Below, one piece after another: positions 23,000 to 43,696 of a stretch of 64,000 nt of DNA. Below the pieces are notes generated by a model. It saw nothing but the letters and a program-made list of their open reading frames with translations, was not told the origin of the DNA and did no database searches. Each line of letters opens with the position of its first letter. The stretch's first letter is position 1. Source of the DNA: Canis aureus (Eukaryota; Chordata; Mammalia; Carnivora; Canidae); assembly GCF_053574225.1 (NCBI RefSeq), contig NC_135619.1, positions 7,626,001-7,690,000 of the forward strand, in the 5' to 3' direction. A program made the position numbers and the translations under genes.

Positions 23000-25900
23000 T
23001 TTATGTAGCCCATTTGCACTTTCAAAAACATCTAGTTGTTTTCCCCTCAATATGCAGTTTCTTCTTCTTCCTCATTATAAAACTCCTGATGAAAAACAAA
23101 ACAAAACAAAAACAAAACAAAAAAAACCCCCCAAAACCTCCTGATGTTCAGCTGAGCATGGCTGCCTGGAATAGACTCTACTTCCTAGCCTGTCTTTCTA
23201 GCCTGGTGTGGCCAGGTGTGACTAAATTCTAGACAGTGAGAGGGATACACCTTTCAGAAGGCTTCTATAAAGGAGAGTGGTGTGCCCTTTCTTCCTTCCT
23301 CCTTCCTGGGGGGCTGGAAGGCTGATGTAATGGCTGGAGTGCAAGGAATCATTTTGGGCCATGAGGACAGCATGCTAAAGTTGGTAAAACGGCAAGAAGG
23401 GAAACTCAGCTGTGATCATCATAAACTGCGAGCCAGCCCTAGACTCTTTATTTGCAAATTCTTCTATGTGAGACAGAAACAATCTTTCTTGGTTAAGCCG
23501 TTATTATTTTGCGTTTACTGTTACTGCAATCTCATTGTAATTAGTATTGTACTATAGAGGCTCCCTTTCCCAGGAGATGATGGGTCAAGTTTGAGCTATG
23601 AGCAGTTATCTTTTGGATGTTTGGCTAATTCATCATCTTGCAACACACTGTTGGACTCCCTTTCTTCCTAGTTGTAATATATGACCAGATGGTGCCAATC
23701 AGTCTTCTTCATTCTTGATACAGTTCCAACTTTCTCTGGAATTACTCACAGCTCTATGTTCACCCCTTGCTACTTAAACAGATAAGAGAAATGAGTGTGC
23801 CTTATGAAGAGATAAAATGCCTACTATATTTATACTCTTCTACTTATCAGAATTAACTAAAAATACACTATTATATTTGTTCTTTTCCACTTGGTATATT
23901 AACTATCTTTTTGCACACTTTATAGTGACTTTTTTCTTTTTGAATATTGCTACAGAGTACGGATTTTAAAAATTCACTTGTTCCAATTAATTATATTATT
24001 TCATTTTTTATTTTTTAAGATTTTATTTATTTATTTGAGAGAGAGAGTGCATGCGAGATCAAGCAGGGTTGGGGCAGAGGGAGGGGAAGAGGGCAGGAGC
24101 AGACTCCCCATAGAGTGGGGAGCCTGAGGCGGGGCTTGATCCCAGGAACCCGACACAATGACCTGAGCTGAAGGCAGGAGCTTAACCAACTGAGCCACCC
24201 AGGCACCCCTATTATTTTCTTTTGATGATCAAATTGTCACAACATGTCAGGTGGGAGCATTTTAAGACGGATTCCTGTCTTTTCAGCTCTCCCTTATATA
24301 GTTTAAAAAGTATCCTTGCTTTCTGTCATTGACATGTTCCTTTTTTCTTTTAAAGATTTTATTTATTTATTCATGAGAGAGAGAGAGAGTGAGAGAGAGA
24401 GAAGGGAGACCAAGGCAGGGAGAAGCAGGCTTCCCATGTTGCTGAGAGCCTGATGCGGGGCTCCATCCCAGGACCCTGGGATCACAATCTGAGCTGAAGG
24501 CAGATGCTAAATGGACTGAGCCACCGAGACACCCTAACAACATGTTCCAAACCTAGAGTTATTTAAGACATGGAGCTATTCTCCAAGGAACACGGAGTTC
24601 TTTTTATTCATTTGTTTGCTTGCTTATTAAAGATTTTTAGTTTTAAGTAATCTCTACACCCAATGTGGGGTATGTACCTACAACCCTGAGATCAAGGATC
24701 CTATGTTCCACTGATGGAGCCAGCCAGGAGCTCTGCCCCCTGAGTTATTTTAAGGGTGAATAATATTTGAGGTGCTAAAATCTAGGTGCTAAGAATGCAT
24801 ATCAGATTTTTCCTGATGTTGTTTCCAGGCTGCTTTAGCGACTTTTGAGAGAATTATTTCTTTTGAAAACCACAAATTCACATTGGTATTTCCTATTTAA
24901 TGCAAGCATTACTAATTTCCTTTTTTATTTGACTTGAATATGCAAGTTTACATTTATCTTCTCAACAACATACCTGCTTGTATCCTGTAACCCCTGATCC
25001 AAATTGTAATGGCATCTTGTCTCTTCAGTGATCCTGCAGTTTCCCATTGACCATCATTCTCTAGTTGCTTTACTGATAGGTTCATCCATACTGGGAGAAC
25101 GGGACAGCATGGTAAGACAGAGAAATTTTATAATACTGGCAGGAGAGCATTTGAAGGGATGAGTCACATCCAAGATGGTGGGAAGTTTAAGAAGGAGGAC
25201 AAGGCAGCACAAATCAGGAGAAAGAAGAGAGTCTGAGGGATAGTCTGGAGCAGGTACAGTGAAGGTAGCTGAGAGAGCTGGGAGGACGGAGGTGGCTGTC
25301 AGAGTATGGAGTGGCTTAAATTCAGATCACAAAGGTGGAGCAGTTCTGGGTGGTGGCCTTGTCACTGACATGTTCCATGCCTGGAGATCTATACTTGCTC
25401 ATGTATGACTTTCTACCCCTACCCCCAGCTGTCTAAAGAAGCTCAGTACACCCACTCTTGGCTAGAGCAAACATACACACCCCATGTCGTGGATGGGGAG
25501 GGGAGGGCCAGAGTCCATCTGGAACCTAGAACAGATAGATACCTGGCTTCACTGCCTGCTGGCTGCCCCAATGTCAATGAAACATGTATACTGTGTTCAG
25601 GCTGGGCACAAGCTCTTCCTGCCCCACTGGCCACAGGCTCTGGGCCACTCTGTGGCCCTCCCAACTCTTCTGCTGCCTTAGCCCAATGGTGCTGGCTCAG
25701 CTTCTGATTGTGCTGGCCAAGATCTGTGATGCTTGGCACACCTCATAGGAAGGAGCCTGCAGGCTACACTGAGGCTGGTCCATCTGGGCCCCTGTGGGGG
25801 CCTGTCAGGCTCACCTGTGCCACCTGTCCCCAAATAGCACTGAGCAGAAAGCTGGGGGTGGAGGAACAGGAAGAGCAGAGTCTGCAAAGTAGCACAGGCC

Positions 25901-26162
25901 TCCCTACCTGCCAAACCCTGCAGGCACAAAGAGATGCAGTGGGAGCCTGGGGGTGGGAGGGGAGGTAAGAGGGGCCAGGTCCCCAGACACCACAGCTCTA
26001 GTCTTCACCTTGGGTGTTAGGCACAGGGTCCCATGCAAGAAGGTTGAATATAGGCAGCCAGAGGGAACCTCTCTTCTTCCCCAAAGATGCTGCTTTAGGG
26101 GCAGGAGAGGACAGAAGTCAGAGGTCAGGGGTTAGATTCTGGTCCTTGAAAGGCTTGAACCT
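23000..26162. other. Gene-free DNA downstream of CBLN3
   Basis: Apart from the SINEs at 24.0-24.7 kb, 23140-23560 looks like another old interspersed repeat. 25380-26160 is G+C-richer and may include the CBLN3 3' UTR, but no AATAAA on the minus strand was spotted close to the stop. Confidence 0.4.
24006..24738 (-). repeat. Three reverse SINEs (24006-24210, 24345-24534, 24627-24738)
   Basis: The first two show complete tails (TAAGATTTTATTTATTTATT) and heads (GAGCCACCCAGGCACCCC; GAGCCACCGAGACACCC). The second is bounded by GACATGTTCC and AACATGTTCC. The third is decayed, recognised from 'aagtaatctctacacccaat' and a degraded head. Confidence 0.8.
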
Positions 26163-27420
<1,258 letters not shown>

Positions 27421-28199
27421 GGCCGAGGGGCTCTGTGACCCACAAATCCTCTTGTCTCCTGCCCCTTCTTGCTGTTCCTTTCAGTTCCCACTTCCCTCAG
27501 ACTCTCACTACCTTAGCTCCGCCCCTCAGCCCTCTCTCTGGGGCTCCGTGTTCCCTGGGCTCAGCATCTCTCTCCATACCTCTCTGTGCCCCACGACTCT
27601 GTCTGTCCTGCTTCTCTCTCCTGCTGTCACTGCAGTTCCCTCCTCCTTGGCAGGGTATGAAGTGACAGCAGCAGTTGGGCTCCAGGAGGGAGAGGAGGGA
27701 TGAAGCAGCCATTCAGGAGGGCTACAGCCAGAGCCCAGGGCAGCCCTTCTGGAGGGCTCTGAAGGCGGCATCTGGGACAAGAGAGAACTTGCTATGCATC
27801 TAACAGTGTACATGTGCCTATTGGAATGTGTGTGTGTGAGTGTGCACGTGTGCACAAGACAGCCCTACAGCCCCTTCTTTCCCCTTGTTCCTCCTATCTT
27901 CAAAATCCCTCACTAGTCAACAGCCCTCTCCGTGGCCCCTTTCTGGGGCTGGAAGAAAGTGGGCGCCCTTGTCTTTTCCCTACAACTGTCTGGGTGGAAA
28001 GTGCTTGGGCCAACGGTATCCGTATCTTGTGACCGTGGGCCAGTCTCTTCCTCTCTTTGGTCTTCCACATCTTCATCTGAGGGTACTGGATTAGTCCCTT
28101 TAAGGCCCTCTTCGCCTCCAGCTCTCAACGAGCGGTTCTTCTCTCCCGAGAAACAGCGGCTCAGAACGCACGAGAAACCGGACTGACAGGCAGAGGCGA

Positions 28200-28800
28200 G
28201 CGGCTCAGGCAGGCTGGGAGGTGGAGCCCGCGGGCACTGCGGGCGAGTGGGCGGGGCCGGGGCCGGGGGCGGGGCCGGGGCCGGGGGGCGGGGCCGGGGC
28301 GGAGCCCGGAGGCTGGCGCGCGCTAGGGCCCGGAGCCGGCCCAGGGCGGGGGTGGGGGGGCCTGGCTGACTCCACCCCGGGCCAGGAAGTGACTCAAAAA
28401 GCTGTTCGCGACGTGCAGACCGGTCCCCGTTGGGGGAGGACTCCGAGAGGGCCCGCCCAGATTCTGCCCCGTCCCGCCCTTCTCCGCGGGGCCTGCAGGC
28501 ACCGGGCGGCGCCGGCGGGACCGAGGCCCGAGCGGGCGGCCGAGCCGGGTAGGCGCGCTCTCCCCCGCGCCGGGGCTCCGGGAGCCGAGCCCGACGCCCC
28601 AGGGCCGAGCGGCCGGGGGGAGGGGCGGCCGGGGGCGGCGGCTGTGGGCGGCTCCCGGCCCGGCCCCGGGGCCCGGGCGGGGCCGGAGCGCCACCGAGAC
28701 GGGCTGCGGGCCGCGGAGGGAGGGGGCGGTGGGAGGGGCTAGAACCCTGGAAATGGCAGACCGGGGGCTCCGGAGGACTTGCCAAGTCAAGCCCCAGATC
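28200..28800. promoter_or_regulatory. CpG island, probable KHNYN promoter
   Basis: Very G+C-rich with many CpG and repeated GGGGCGGGGCC Sp1-type boxes (28250-28310). It lies 0.4-1 kb upstream of the KHNYN start-codon exon and 0.8 kb upstream of the divergent CBLN3 start. A 5' non-coding KHNYN exon probably starts here, spliced to the acceptor just before 29166; its donor was not fixed. Confidence 0.75.
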
Positions 28801-29185
28801 CGTGCGTAGGAGGCCGCGCTGGACCCGGAGACTGCGGAGACCCCGAGGCGAGGAACAGTTTTGTCATCTGAGCACTTCTGGCCTCCGGACCGAGCTGGAG
28901 CCCCCCACTCTTCCCGCTTGGGGCTGTGGTCAGCCTTTTCCAAAGGCCAGATGCCCATCCCTAGTAGGCAGCCTTGTGTGCTCAGGACTTCCTCTCCGGA
29001 GAGAAGACTCGGTTCTGGATAATCTGACATTCCCTTCCTAGACGGACCCAGGTTGTTTACTAGATTGGTGACTAGGTGCGACCTGTTGATAGCTGCTGTA
29101 GGCCGGGAGAGCAAAATTTGGTTTGAGGGGATGAGGAGGCGCTGAGCTGGCTTCCCTCCTTCCAGGGCTGGGTGGCCAGGCAGCC

Positions 29186-36001
<6,816 letters not shown>

Positions 36002-38380
36002 GCCTCACCTGCCCGAGTGGCTGCCACCCCATCAGCTCTAGCCTGGCCCAGCTCAGCTCTTTCTGTGAGGGTCCTTGTGCTGCTCAGACCCTGACCTAGA
36101 CTCACTCTGAGTTGGTGTGACTTGATTTCATCTTGAGTTGGGACCTCAGATAGCTCTCAGGAGGTTCTGCTCAGCCTTAACTTGTTGACCTTGCCGTACA
36201 GGGTTTCTGTAGGGAGTGGGGGCCCACTGGGAAGAGCAGGTCCTGAAGATGGGGTCCTGAAGATGCAACCTGAATGCCTAAGCTCCTCCTTCAGACTGAA
36301 TTTGGAATGGAGGCTGAGGTGGGTAGCAAACGAAGAGCAGGTGGCAAGGAAGCTAAGCCTTTCCTTCCCCTGGCTGTGGCTCTGGATGGCCACGGGGACA
36401 GGTTTCTTCCCAGGCCTGGCTGGGCTCCTGCGTGCATTGAACGGGATGCTGGGCCCCGGGGAGGGTAGTGTTATGGGGTCTGGGTCACAGTGGGGCAGCA
36501 GGGAGCTGGTGGAGAAGGCAGAGGGAGGGAGACTTGGCTTCTGGTCTCAGCTATGTCTGTCTGTGACCTTGATGGAGCTGCTTGGCCTTTACTTCTGCCT
36601 GTAAATCAGGGGTAGAAGTGGCGGCTGGGAAGAGAAATAACATAGAGGAAAGCTCCTTGGAGGAAAGTTACTTGCATCAAGTCTCAGGTGTGTCTGTCTG
36701 CGGCTGTACAGGCTGCCTAACCAAAACCTCTTTCCCAGAGCTGAGGATCCTCTGTCCCCAGGGCCCAGGCCCTAGATTTTAACACTGCGTCCTCAGTATA
36801 ACGTGCCCTATAATGGCTGCGTCCCTTTTGGGCAATCCCCCAAATCCACATTTACAAAACAGTTAATTAGGGGTGACTGTTTGCATTACCAAAATACTCT
36901 CAGGGTTCCTATAAATGGCAGCTCTCCTGTTGCATTCAAGTGTTTACAGATGAACGAATGTGTCAGAAAGCCCCTGGTTAGATGCACTTGTTGAAGTGTT
37001 GAGTGTTCACCAAACTGATGAAGCCATGCTCTGCAATGACAATGTTAATGTGATCTGACCCCAGCATTTTCTTTACAGAACACATGTTCCATAAACTGAG
37101 CCCCACTTCTGCTTTGTGTGTGTGTGTTTGGGGGTGGGAGTGTTTATAGAGGTATATGGAGATGAACCAATTTTCTGGAAAGTGAAAACCAAAGAATCCC
37201 AAGTTGGAAGGTACCTGACTGGCCACCAGATCAACCACTGTCACAGAAGGACTTTGCCTCTCCATCCTGATTCCTACATCCTGTCCTTTATCTGCTTAAA
37301 CTCCTGTGCCAGGAAACTGACTACCTCCAAGTTGTACAATTTCATCTGTGGACAGTATTGGTCAGTAGACCTTCCTTTAGCACAGCCCCCCACTGTACTT
37401 TTCTGTGACCTCTACCTTTGAGGCCAGTCCTTCCCTCAGGAACAATGCAGAGCCCACCAATTTCCTGAAGAGTCCAAGATCAGATAAAGAAGTAGGACAG
37501 GTGCCCCTGGATTCTGTACTGTCTGGGCTCTGCGGTAGATCCCTGGACATGGTCCTTTTCAGGCTGTGACTTCTCCCTGGGTGGCACAGCAAGTTGAGTA
37601 CTGCCACCTCAGTTCTTCACTCTAGCAACTAATGTGGGGAGCTGGATGACAATGGAGAGAGTCTCAGGGTCCCAGTGTCTTCACCCTTCCTCCCCAGTGG
37701 TGTTTTACACCACTAGCCTGTACTGACCTGAGCTGGGGGCAAGTGTGTTGGGAAGAAGCTAGTTAGGAAGTGACAATGACTCAAAGAGCCCATAGTCCTC
37801 TGGGAAGAAAGGAGATTGGCTAATATGGCCCAAATTTGGGCTAGGGAAACTACTGGTTAAGTTACGGCAGATAACCAGGGCAGTAGGCCAGGGGTATCCT
37901 CTGCCCTTTTGTCCTAGGGACCCTGAATGCCTAAGTGGCCTCAATCAGATGAGAGGTAAGTCCTAAGCATCTTATAGACAGGGATGTTGGCTTTGTCCTA
38001 CCGCAGCTTGATGATCTAGGAGACCAGCGTGTGATTGCTTTATCAATTCACTGCTGTTCAGTGAGATTGAAGGCTGTTCTAGACTGGGGCCTTGTCTCTT
38101 CCTCTGATGGTACCCTAATGACGCTGTGTGGATTAAGTATGCAGGGTGACCAGAGAACCTACTGGAAATGGATCATCATTTCTCTCATTTTCTAGTCTCC
38201 ACCTTTATAACCTCATGCCCTGGATTTATTACCAGCTCTTGGCAATGGAGGAACCAAGAGAGAGAGAGAGAGATGTTGTCCATTAGAACATTCAAAACCC
38301 CATGTAGAGTCATCTGGCATTTTCTTGGACATAAATTCCAGGAGAATCTAGGCCAGAGAGGTGAACTGAAGCCTGTGAGA
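36002..38380 (+). other. KHNYN 3' UTR and intergenic DNA
   Basis: No coding exon seen. The first part is presumably KHNYN 3' UTR; I did not find a canonical AATAAA on the plus strand near the stop, so its end is not placed. Confidence 0.4.
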
Positions 38381-38389
38381 TAATTTATC

Positions 38390-38395
38390 TTTATT
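38390..38395 (-). terminator. SDR39U1: SDR39U1 polyadenylation signal
   Basis: AATAAA on the minus strand, about 325 bases after the SDR39U1 stop codon; the only canonical signal close to it. Confidence 0.6.
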
Positions 38396-38719
38396 GTCTC
38401 AGTCGCAGAACATTTTCTACACAACACAAAGGATAACTGGGATAGTAATGGGACATGTAGGGAAGGGAAACCAAACTTGGAAATTCTTTTAAAAGGAGTC
38501 AAGAGGTTAAGGACCCAATTTGAGGAGACTGCAACCTTGAGACAGTGGACAATCAGTTAAATAAGGTGGAGCAACAGAGCAATGAGGAGGAGGGCAGGGT
38601 GAGGAACCCCTAAGAACCAGATAGTTTCAGGTCTCAGAGGAGTACCTGAACCTATTCAGTCTGTAACCAGCAAGCCTCTGTAGAAGGACAGGCTGCAGGC
38701 CCTGCCAGGAGCCTCCCAC

Positions 38720-41326
38720 TTAGGCTACGACTTCCTTCAAAGCAGCCCCCAACTCTGGGAAGGAATACCGGTAGCCAGAGGCGAGTGTCTTCCGTGGGAC
38801 CACCTTCTGGCCCTCCAGCAGCATGATGGCACGCTCTCGCCCAAAGACAGCTTGTACCACCATGCCGGGGAGAGGAATGTAGGCTGGGCAGCCCAGGGCG
38901 GCACCCAAGGCCTTGGCAAACTCAGCATTTGTAGTGGTGGGGGCTGGAGCCACTCCATTCAGGACCCCTTGCACGTGGCTTGCTTCAAGTGCATGGACCA
39001 GGATTCCTGCCAGGTCCCGGATGTGAATCCAGGGGAAGAACTGGTGGCCCGAGCCGATGGGGCCCCCTAGGCCCAGGCGGAAGGGCAGCAGCATGTGATG
39101 GATGGCACCACCCCCACGGCCCAGCACAACCCCTAGAGCAGGCAAGAGGGAGGATGCAGGAGGCTCCTCAGCCAATGCCAACTTAGCTCTGTAGCAGCTG
39201 AGGGGTGTGGCTCTCTGGGGCCTTCGGTCCTCCCACCTGCAGGCTGGCCAGAAATGGCAGCCTCTAATCATTCTCTGAAAGCTCAGCTCCCCCACTCCCC
39301 CCGCCCAGGGAAGACATTCCAACCCCGGCCCCTGGTTCTCACCGGCCCCTGGTTCTCACCGGAGCGCACCACCACCTGGCGTGTAGACTCTCCAGGAAGC
39401 CTGGCTGCAGCTTCCCATTTGGTTACCAGGTTGGAGAAAAAGTCAAAATCCCCTCCTGGGCTGTCCTCATCATACTCCGCAGTCAGGCTGGGTTGGTAGT
39501 AAGCTGCCGGTGGAACAGCACTGGTTTGCCCCAGTGTCCTTGGTCCTGGCTGGCTTTTTGCACCCGATGTTCCTCGCCCCCCTGGGATCTTCCCATGGGA
39601 AGACAGTGCCTTATTTTTCCCTTTGAGCTACTCCATGGGTTGACCTGTTCTTGCCCTGGGGTAACTTATCTTTAGTTGCAGGGCTAAGCTGAGGGGCTGC
39701 TAGAGTGTAGTGGTTAAGAGTAAAGACTTGGGGGCCAGGCTGCCTGAGATTTACTCTTAGCTCCACCATTTATTAAGCCTGTGACTTCAGGCAAGTTATA
39801 TAACCTATTTGCATCTTTAAAATGGGAATAATAACAGTAGCTATCTCATAGGGTTCTTGTGAGGATTAAACACTGTCATATGTGTAAAACACTTAGAATA
39901 GAGGCTGATATATATTCTAAAATTGTTTGTAATTATCTAGTCTCAATGGTGAAATACAAGAATCAGGAGTTCTGTTCCTGAAGAACTGTGGTGTGACAAG
40001 TCCTCCTGTGCAGGGACTTGGCAGCAGTTGGGACTTTTTCAGGCATCGGGAGCAGTGCCACTATCCCCTCTTCCTCTAGAGATCCCCGTTTCTCAGTGAA
40101 AGTATGCAAAGGCCTGGAGAAATATGCATGGATTGAGGGCCTAGGAAATTCCTATGCTTGGATAAGACCAGTGCTCTGGGATATGCACAGCTAGAAGAGC
40201 CTGAGCTAGCCCCTCACTGTGCAACCTCTCTTCCTCTGGCTAATATAAAGGGTGGTGATTTGGGACATACCTACACCAGTGACTAAGACCCAGGCCTGAG
40301 GGGGTTGAGGGGCCTTGTTGATGGCTCTAGCCAGTATCTGGGTGGTCTCCAAGCGGCTGCTGAGAACCTCTTTTTGGAAGGTTTCATTCCATCTGCAGGA
40401 GAAACAAGAGGGAAATAAGCCACTAAATACATTCTTGAACATATCCCTTCCTCTTTCCCCGGGGCTCATCCAGACCCATTTCTAGCAAACCCCTGCCTTG
40501 TGGCTTAGAGAAATGGTCCATCTCTCCTGAAGAAAGAAAAGGTACACATTTTGGGCATCCTGAGTATAAGTGAGGATGAAAGTCAACAGCTGAGGGCAGG
40601 AGGGCAGGAGGGTGTGGAGGGAGGAGCGGGGAGCGATGCGTGGTTCGCAGTAGTTTCGTTCTCAATCTGACATTCTCCAGGGCTCCCGGTTCTCATCAGG
40701 GTCACGCCGTCCTCCCCCTGCTCTGAAGGATCTCAGCTCCAGGGCCCCGGCTGACCTTCGGAGGGGGTTGAGGATGTTCTCCCCGGCCAGGTTGACAGCC
40801 GCCTCGCAGCGGGGCAGCCCCGACGAGGCGAGCTCATCCTGTTAGAGAAAACGCAGCGCTCTTCTGTGGGCGGGGGCGCCGCCAAGCCAGACCTTCCCAC
40901 GGCTTCCGGAGGACGGACATACCCACGTGATCCGACCGGGCCCGGGCTTTCGGGAGACCAAAGTCACTTCGTGGCCCCTGGCTCTCAGCAGCTGGGTCAG
41001 GGCCGTCCCAATGAAGCCCGTCCCGCCACCTGACCAGAAAATACAAAGTATTTGTTCTCTCGGGGTCGCCCTCCGTCCCCGCATCCGGCCCCCTCCTCTG
41101 CTCCGCTCCTCCTCGCCCCCGCTCGCGGTGCTGAGGAGACTCGGGGCCCTGCGACTGGGGAGATTCGGCGTCTTGAGGCAGGAGGCCAAGGCCGGTGCAC
41201 GATCGCCCGAGCGCGGGTCAGCGCCCTCCCTCAGAACGCGCCTCCCACCTCCCAACCTCGGTCTCAACCTTTCCGCGAAGCCGCCCCCGGCCCTTCCCGC
41301 CCTCCCTCACCCACAAGCACCCGCAT
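38720..41326 (-). CDS. SDR39U1: SDR39U1, epimerase family short-chain dehydrogenase/reductase, complete
   Basis: Six minus-strand exons: 41326-41311 (ATG at 41324-41326), 41029-40923, 40838-40756, 40392-40271, 39503-39360 and 39132-38720, all with GT-AG borders and consistent phases; total 885 bp, 294 residues. The N-terminus MRVLVGGGTGFIG is the nucleotide-binding Rossmann loop of atypical SDRs. Later landmarks are NLAGENILNPLRRWNE, RQVVVRSGVVLGRGG and the C-terminal DUF1731-type part (FGRERAIMLLEGQKV, YSFPELGAALKEVVA). It belongs to the YfcH/SulA epimerase-like family; it probably binds NADP(H), but its substrate is not known to me. The fifth exon has a tandemly duplicated splice donor. The frame is intact. 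Confidence 0.96.
39327..39360 (-). repeat. 17-bp tandem duplication of an SDR39U1 splice donor
   Basis: On the minus strand GGTGAGAACCAGGGGCC is present twice in a row at the end of the 39503-39360 exon. Each copy carries a usable G|GTGAGA donor, at 39360 and 39343. Confidence 0.9.
39690..39920 (+). repeat. MIR element in SDR39U1 intron
   Basis: Clear MIR layout: 'tagtggttaagagtaaagac', 'ccaccatttattaagcctgt', 'aagttatataacctatttgc', 'aaaatgggaataataacagt', 'gttcttgtgaggattaaa'. Confidence 0.75.
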
Positions 41327-41690
41327 AGCGACCGGGACCTAACGCGCCTGCGCAAGATGTGGGGGGCGGGGAGGGGGGAGGCCCCAAGCGTGGCGGCGAA
41401 GGCGACCTCTGTGCGCATGCGTCGGTGGGCAGCGCGCTCCAGGGAGGGAGGGGGCGGGCGGGATTGGGAAGGGGCGTGGCCCCGCCCGGCGACCCGGAAG
41501 GATTCCCGGAGGAGGCCGCGGCGTCGCCCTGGGGCGGCGGGGGCGGGCGAGTGGGCGGAGGAAGGAGGGAGGCGGGCCGGGGAGGGAAAGTTTTAGTGGA
41601 GAAACGGAACGAAACAGCAGCCGCGACCGACCCGCGGACCGGAAGCCTGTCGGCTCAAAGCGTCGGAATCTGGGTCGGTCAGTAGCGAAG
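40980..41690. promoter_or_regulatory. CpG island at the SDR39U1 5' end
   Basis: Dense CpG and several GGGCGG/CCGCCC boxes surround the first SDR39U1 exon. The half beyond 41330 is the likely promoter. A divergent transcript toward the right is possible, but no coding exon was seen there. Confidence 0.7.
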
Positions 41691-41699
41691 CCAGAGAAT

Positions 41700-42930
41700 C
41701 CGTCTGCCCGTGCTACGGATTTCTTTCGACCCGGCCTCTTGGTTTATCGCTTCTCCCTCTTGGAAGGCTCCTTGCCGTCTTCTAAAGTTCCCCTCCTGTA
41801 AAATAAGGCAGCTCCAGCCCTTCTCTTCGAATGCTAATGCCCTCTCTTTGTCTTTGTCTGCATGGCCAAACTTCTCAAAGGAGTGGTGCCCATTTTCAAC
41901 TCCCCAATTCACTCCTTTTTTTTTTTTTGTTTTTTTTTTTTGTTTGTTTTTAAGCATAGAACGCTTTGCGAATTTGCGTGTCATCCTTTTGTAGGGGACA
42001 TGCTAGTCTCAGTAAAGCTCCAATTTTAGTGTTGGTGTCGCTAAAGGGACCTTCATCATTCATTGACTCTCTCGCCAAGGTCACCGTCCGCGTGTCACCA
42101 AAATGCCCGGTTTTCAGTCACTTCTCTGGACCTCTGTTTCACTGGACGCTTGCTGGACACTTGCTTCCTTTGGAAATGCTCATCTCTTGGCGTCAGCTAA
42201 AGCCGCAACTCTCTTCTGGGTCTTCCTCCAGTCTGTTTTCAGTTGCCGTTGCTTCCTCTGCCTCCTCTCAGGTCTTAAAATGTTGGTATTTCTGGAAGCT
42301 GGCTCCTAGGACCTTCCTTTCTTCCCTCTGCACTTCCTCCCAGGTGATCTACGTTGGTCAGTTTGAGTCCAGACACCTGGTTCCTGGACCTGCTTTGAAA
42401 GCATAGGCAGAGCTATAGTTCTGTTAGCTGCATTATTGCCTTAGGTCTACTTTCTGTTTTGTTCCCTACTTAATTGTCTTAGCACCTCTTATCCACCATT
42501 AACTTTGCTTTTTTCACTCCTACTCCCTGTTTACCGCTGATTGTAGAAAACTAATGAGGACTGGACAGTAACATTTGTCTTGAAGTTATCTGATGTACCT
42601 GGTATACCAGATCCTGATCAACCCCTCATTCTCTGGAAAAACGCCTACCTCCAGTTTGCCCCCTTTCAGAGTTTCAAGAAACCCCTCACCTTCCTCTTAA
42701 CTACTCCCTCTCTCCCCAAACATAGTAAGCTGTCCCTAGGCCCAAAAGAACAAGGCAGCTTTGGGAGTGACCCCTGCCTTCCCGTCTGATAATAAAACTT
42801 TCTTTGCTTCAAAACTGGTGTCTCAGACATTGACTTTGGGTGCACCAACAGGTGTCAGTTCTGTAACAAATTCAGTTACCAGTTTTTCAGAGACTTCCCA
42901 AGATCTTATGCAGGGGAAATCTCTCCTCTG
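41700..42930. other. No gene recognised
   Basis: Sequence right of the SDR39U1 CpG island. Short open frames exist, but none has splice signals or a family I recognise. A T-rich run is at 41923-41950. Confidence 0.4.
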
Positions 42931-43375
42931 ACCTCTTCTTTTTTTAAATTTATTTTTATTTTTTTTAAGATTTTTTAAAAAAATTATTTATTCAGAGACA
43001 GAGAGGCAGAGACACAGGCAGAGGGAGAAGCAGGCTCCATGCAGGGAGCCCAACGTGGGACTCAATCCAGAGTCTCCAGGATCACACGCCCGGCTGCAGG
43101 CAGGCGCTAAACCGCTGCGCCACCGGGGCTGCCCTCTCCTCTGACCTCTTGTCCCCTATTAAAACTTCCTACTAGGGATCCCTGGGTGGCGCAGCAGTTT
43201 GGCGCCTGCCTTTGGCCCAGGGCGAGATCCTGGAGACCCGGGATCGAGTCCCACGTCGGGCTCCCGGCATGGAGCCTGCTTCTCCCTCTGCCTGTGTCTC
43301 TGCCTCTCTCTCTCTCTCTCTCTGTGACTATCATAAATAAATAAAAAACAAACAAAAAAACCTTCCTACTAGACA
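42925..43375. repeat. Inverted pair of SINEC elements
   Basis: A reverse SINE (about 42945-43132, head CGCCACCGGGGCTGCC) is bounded by CTCTCCTCTGACCTCTT on both sides. A forward SINE (43173-43362, head GGGATCCCTGGGTGGCGCAG) is bounded by CTTCCTACTAG-like copies. They face each other about 40 bp apart. Confidence 0.9.
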
Positions 43376-43696
43376 TGTCTTCTTGGATGTCTGAAACCTT
43401 GCTGATTTTACTTACTAAATATCTCCAAGATCCATCTATTTCTGTTTATCTCTGCCACCACTACTCTTCAAGTCGTTATCCTCTTTCGTGTAAATTTCTG
43501 CTGTAGGCTCCTAGTAGGTCTCTCTGCTTCTAAGGGTTTCTCCTCTCCAAACTGTTCCACGTTGCAAACAGAATGATTTAAAACCCTCTGGAAGAACACT
43601 ATGTTGGCTGTACTCCTAAAAAATCTCGCATTGCAAATTTCCTGGATATGCTGGATACAATTTAACACATTCCCATTTAAATGCATTGTGAAGGGA

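Noticed and set aside
27913..28785. 290-codon minus-strand open frame in the KHNYN CpG island
   Set aside because: Low-complexity Pro/Arg/Ala product of G+C-rich promoter DNA; stop codons are rare there by composition and no family is recognisable.
28323..29114. 263-codon minus-strand frame near KHNYN
   Set aside because: Composition-driven frame across the CpG island and 5' region; no motif or splice support.
43173..43362. tRNA gene
   Set aside because: SINEC heads derive from a tRNA and keep promoter-box-like sequences, but they are followed by CT-rich and A-rich SINE parts and lack an intact cloverleaf. The same applies to the other SINEs.
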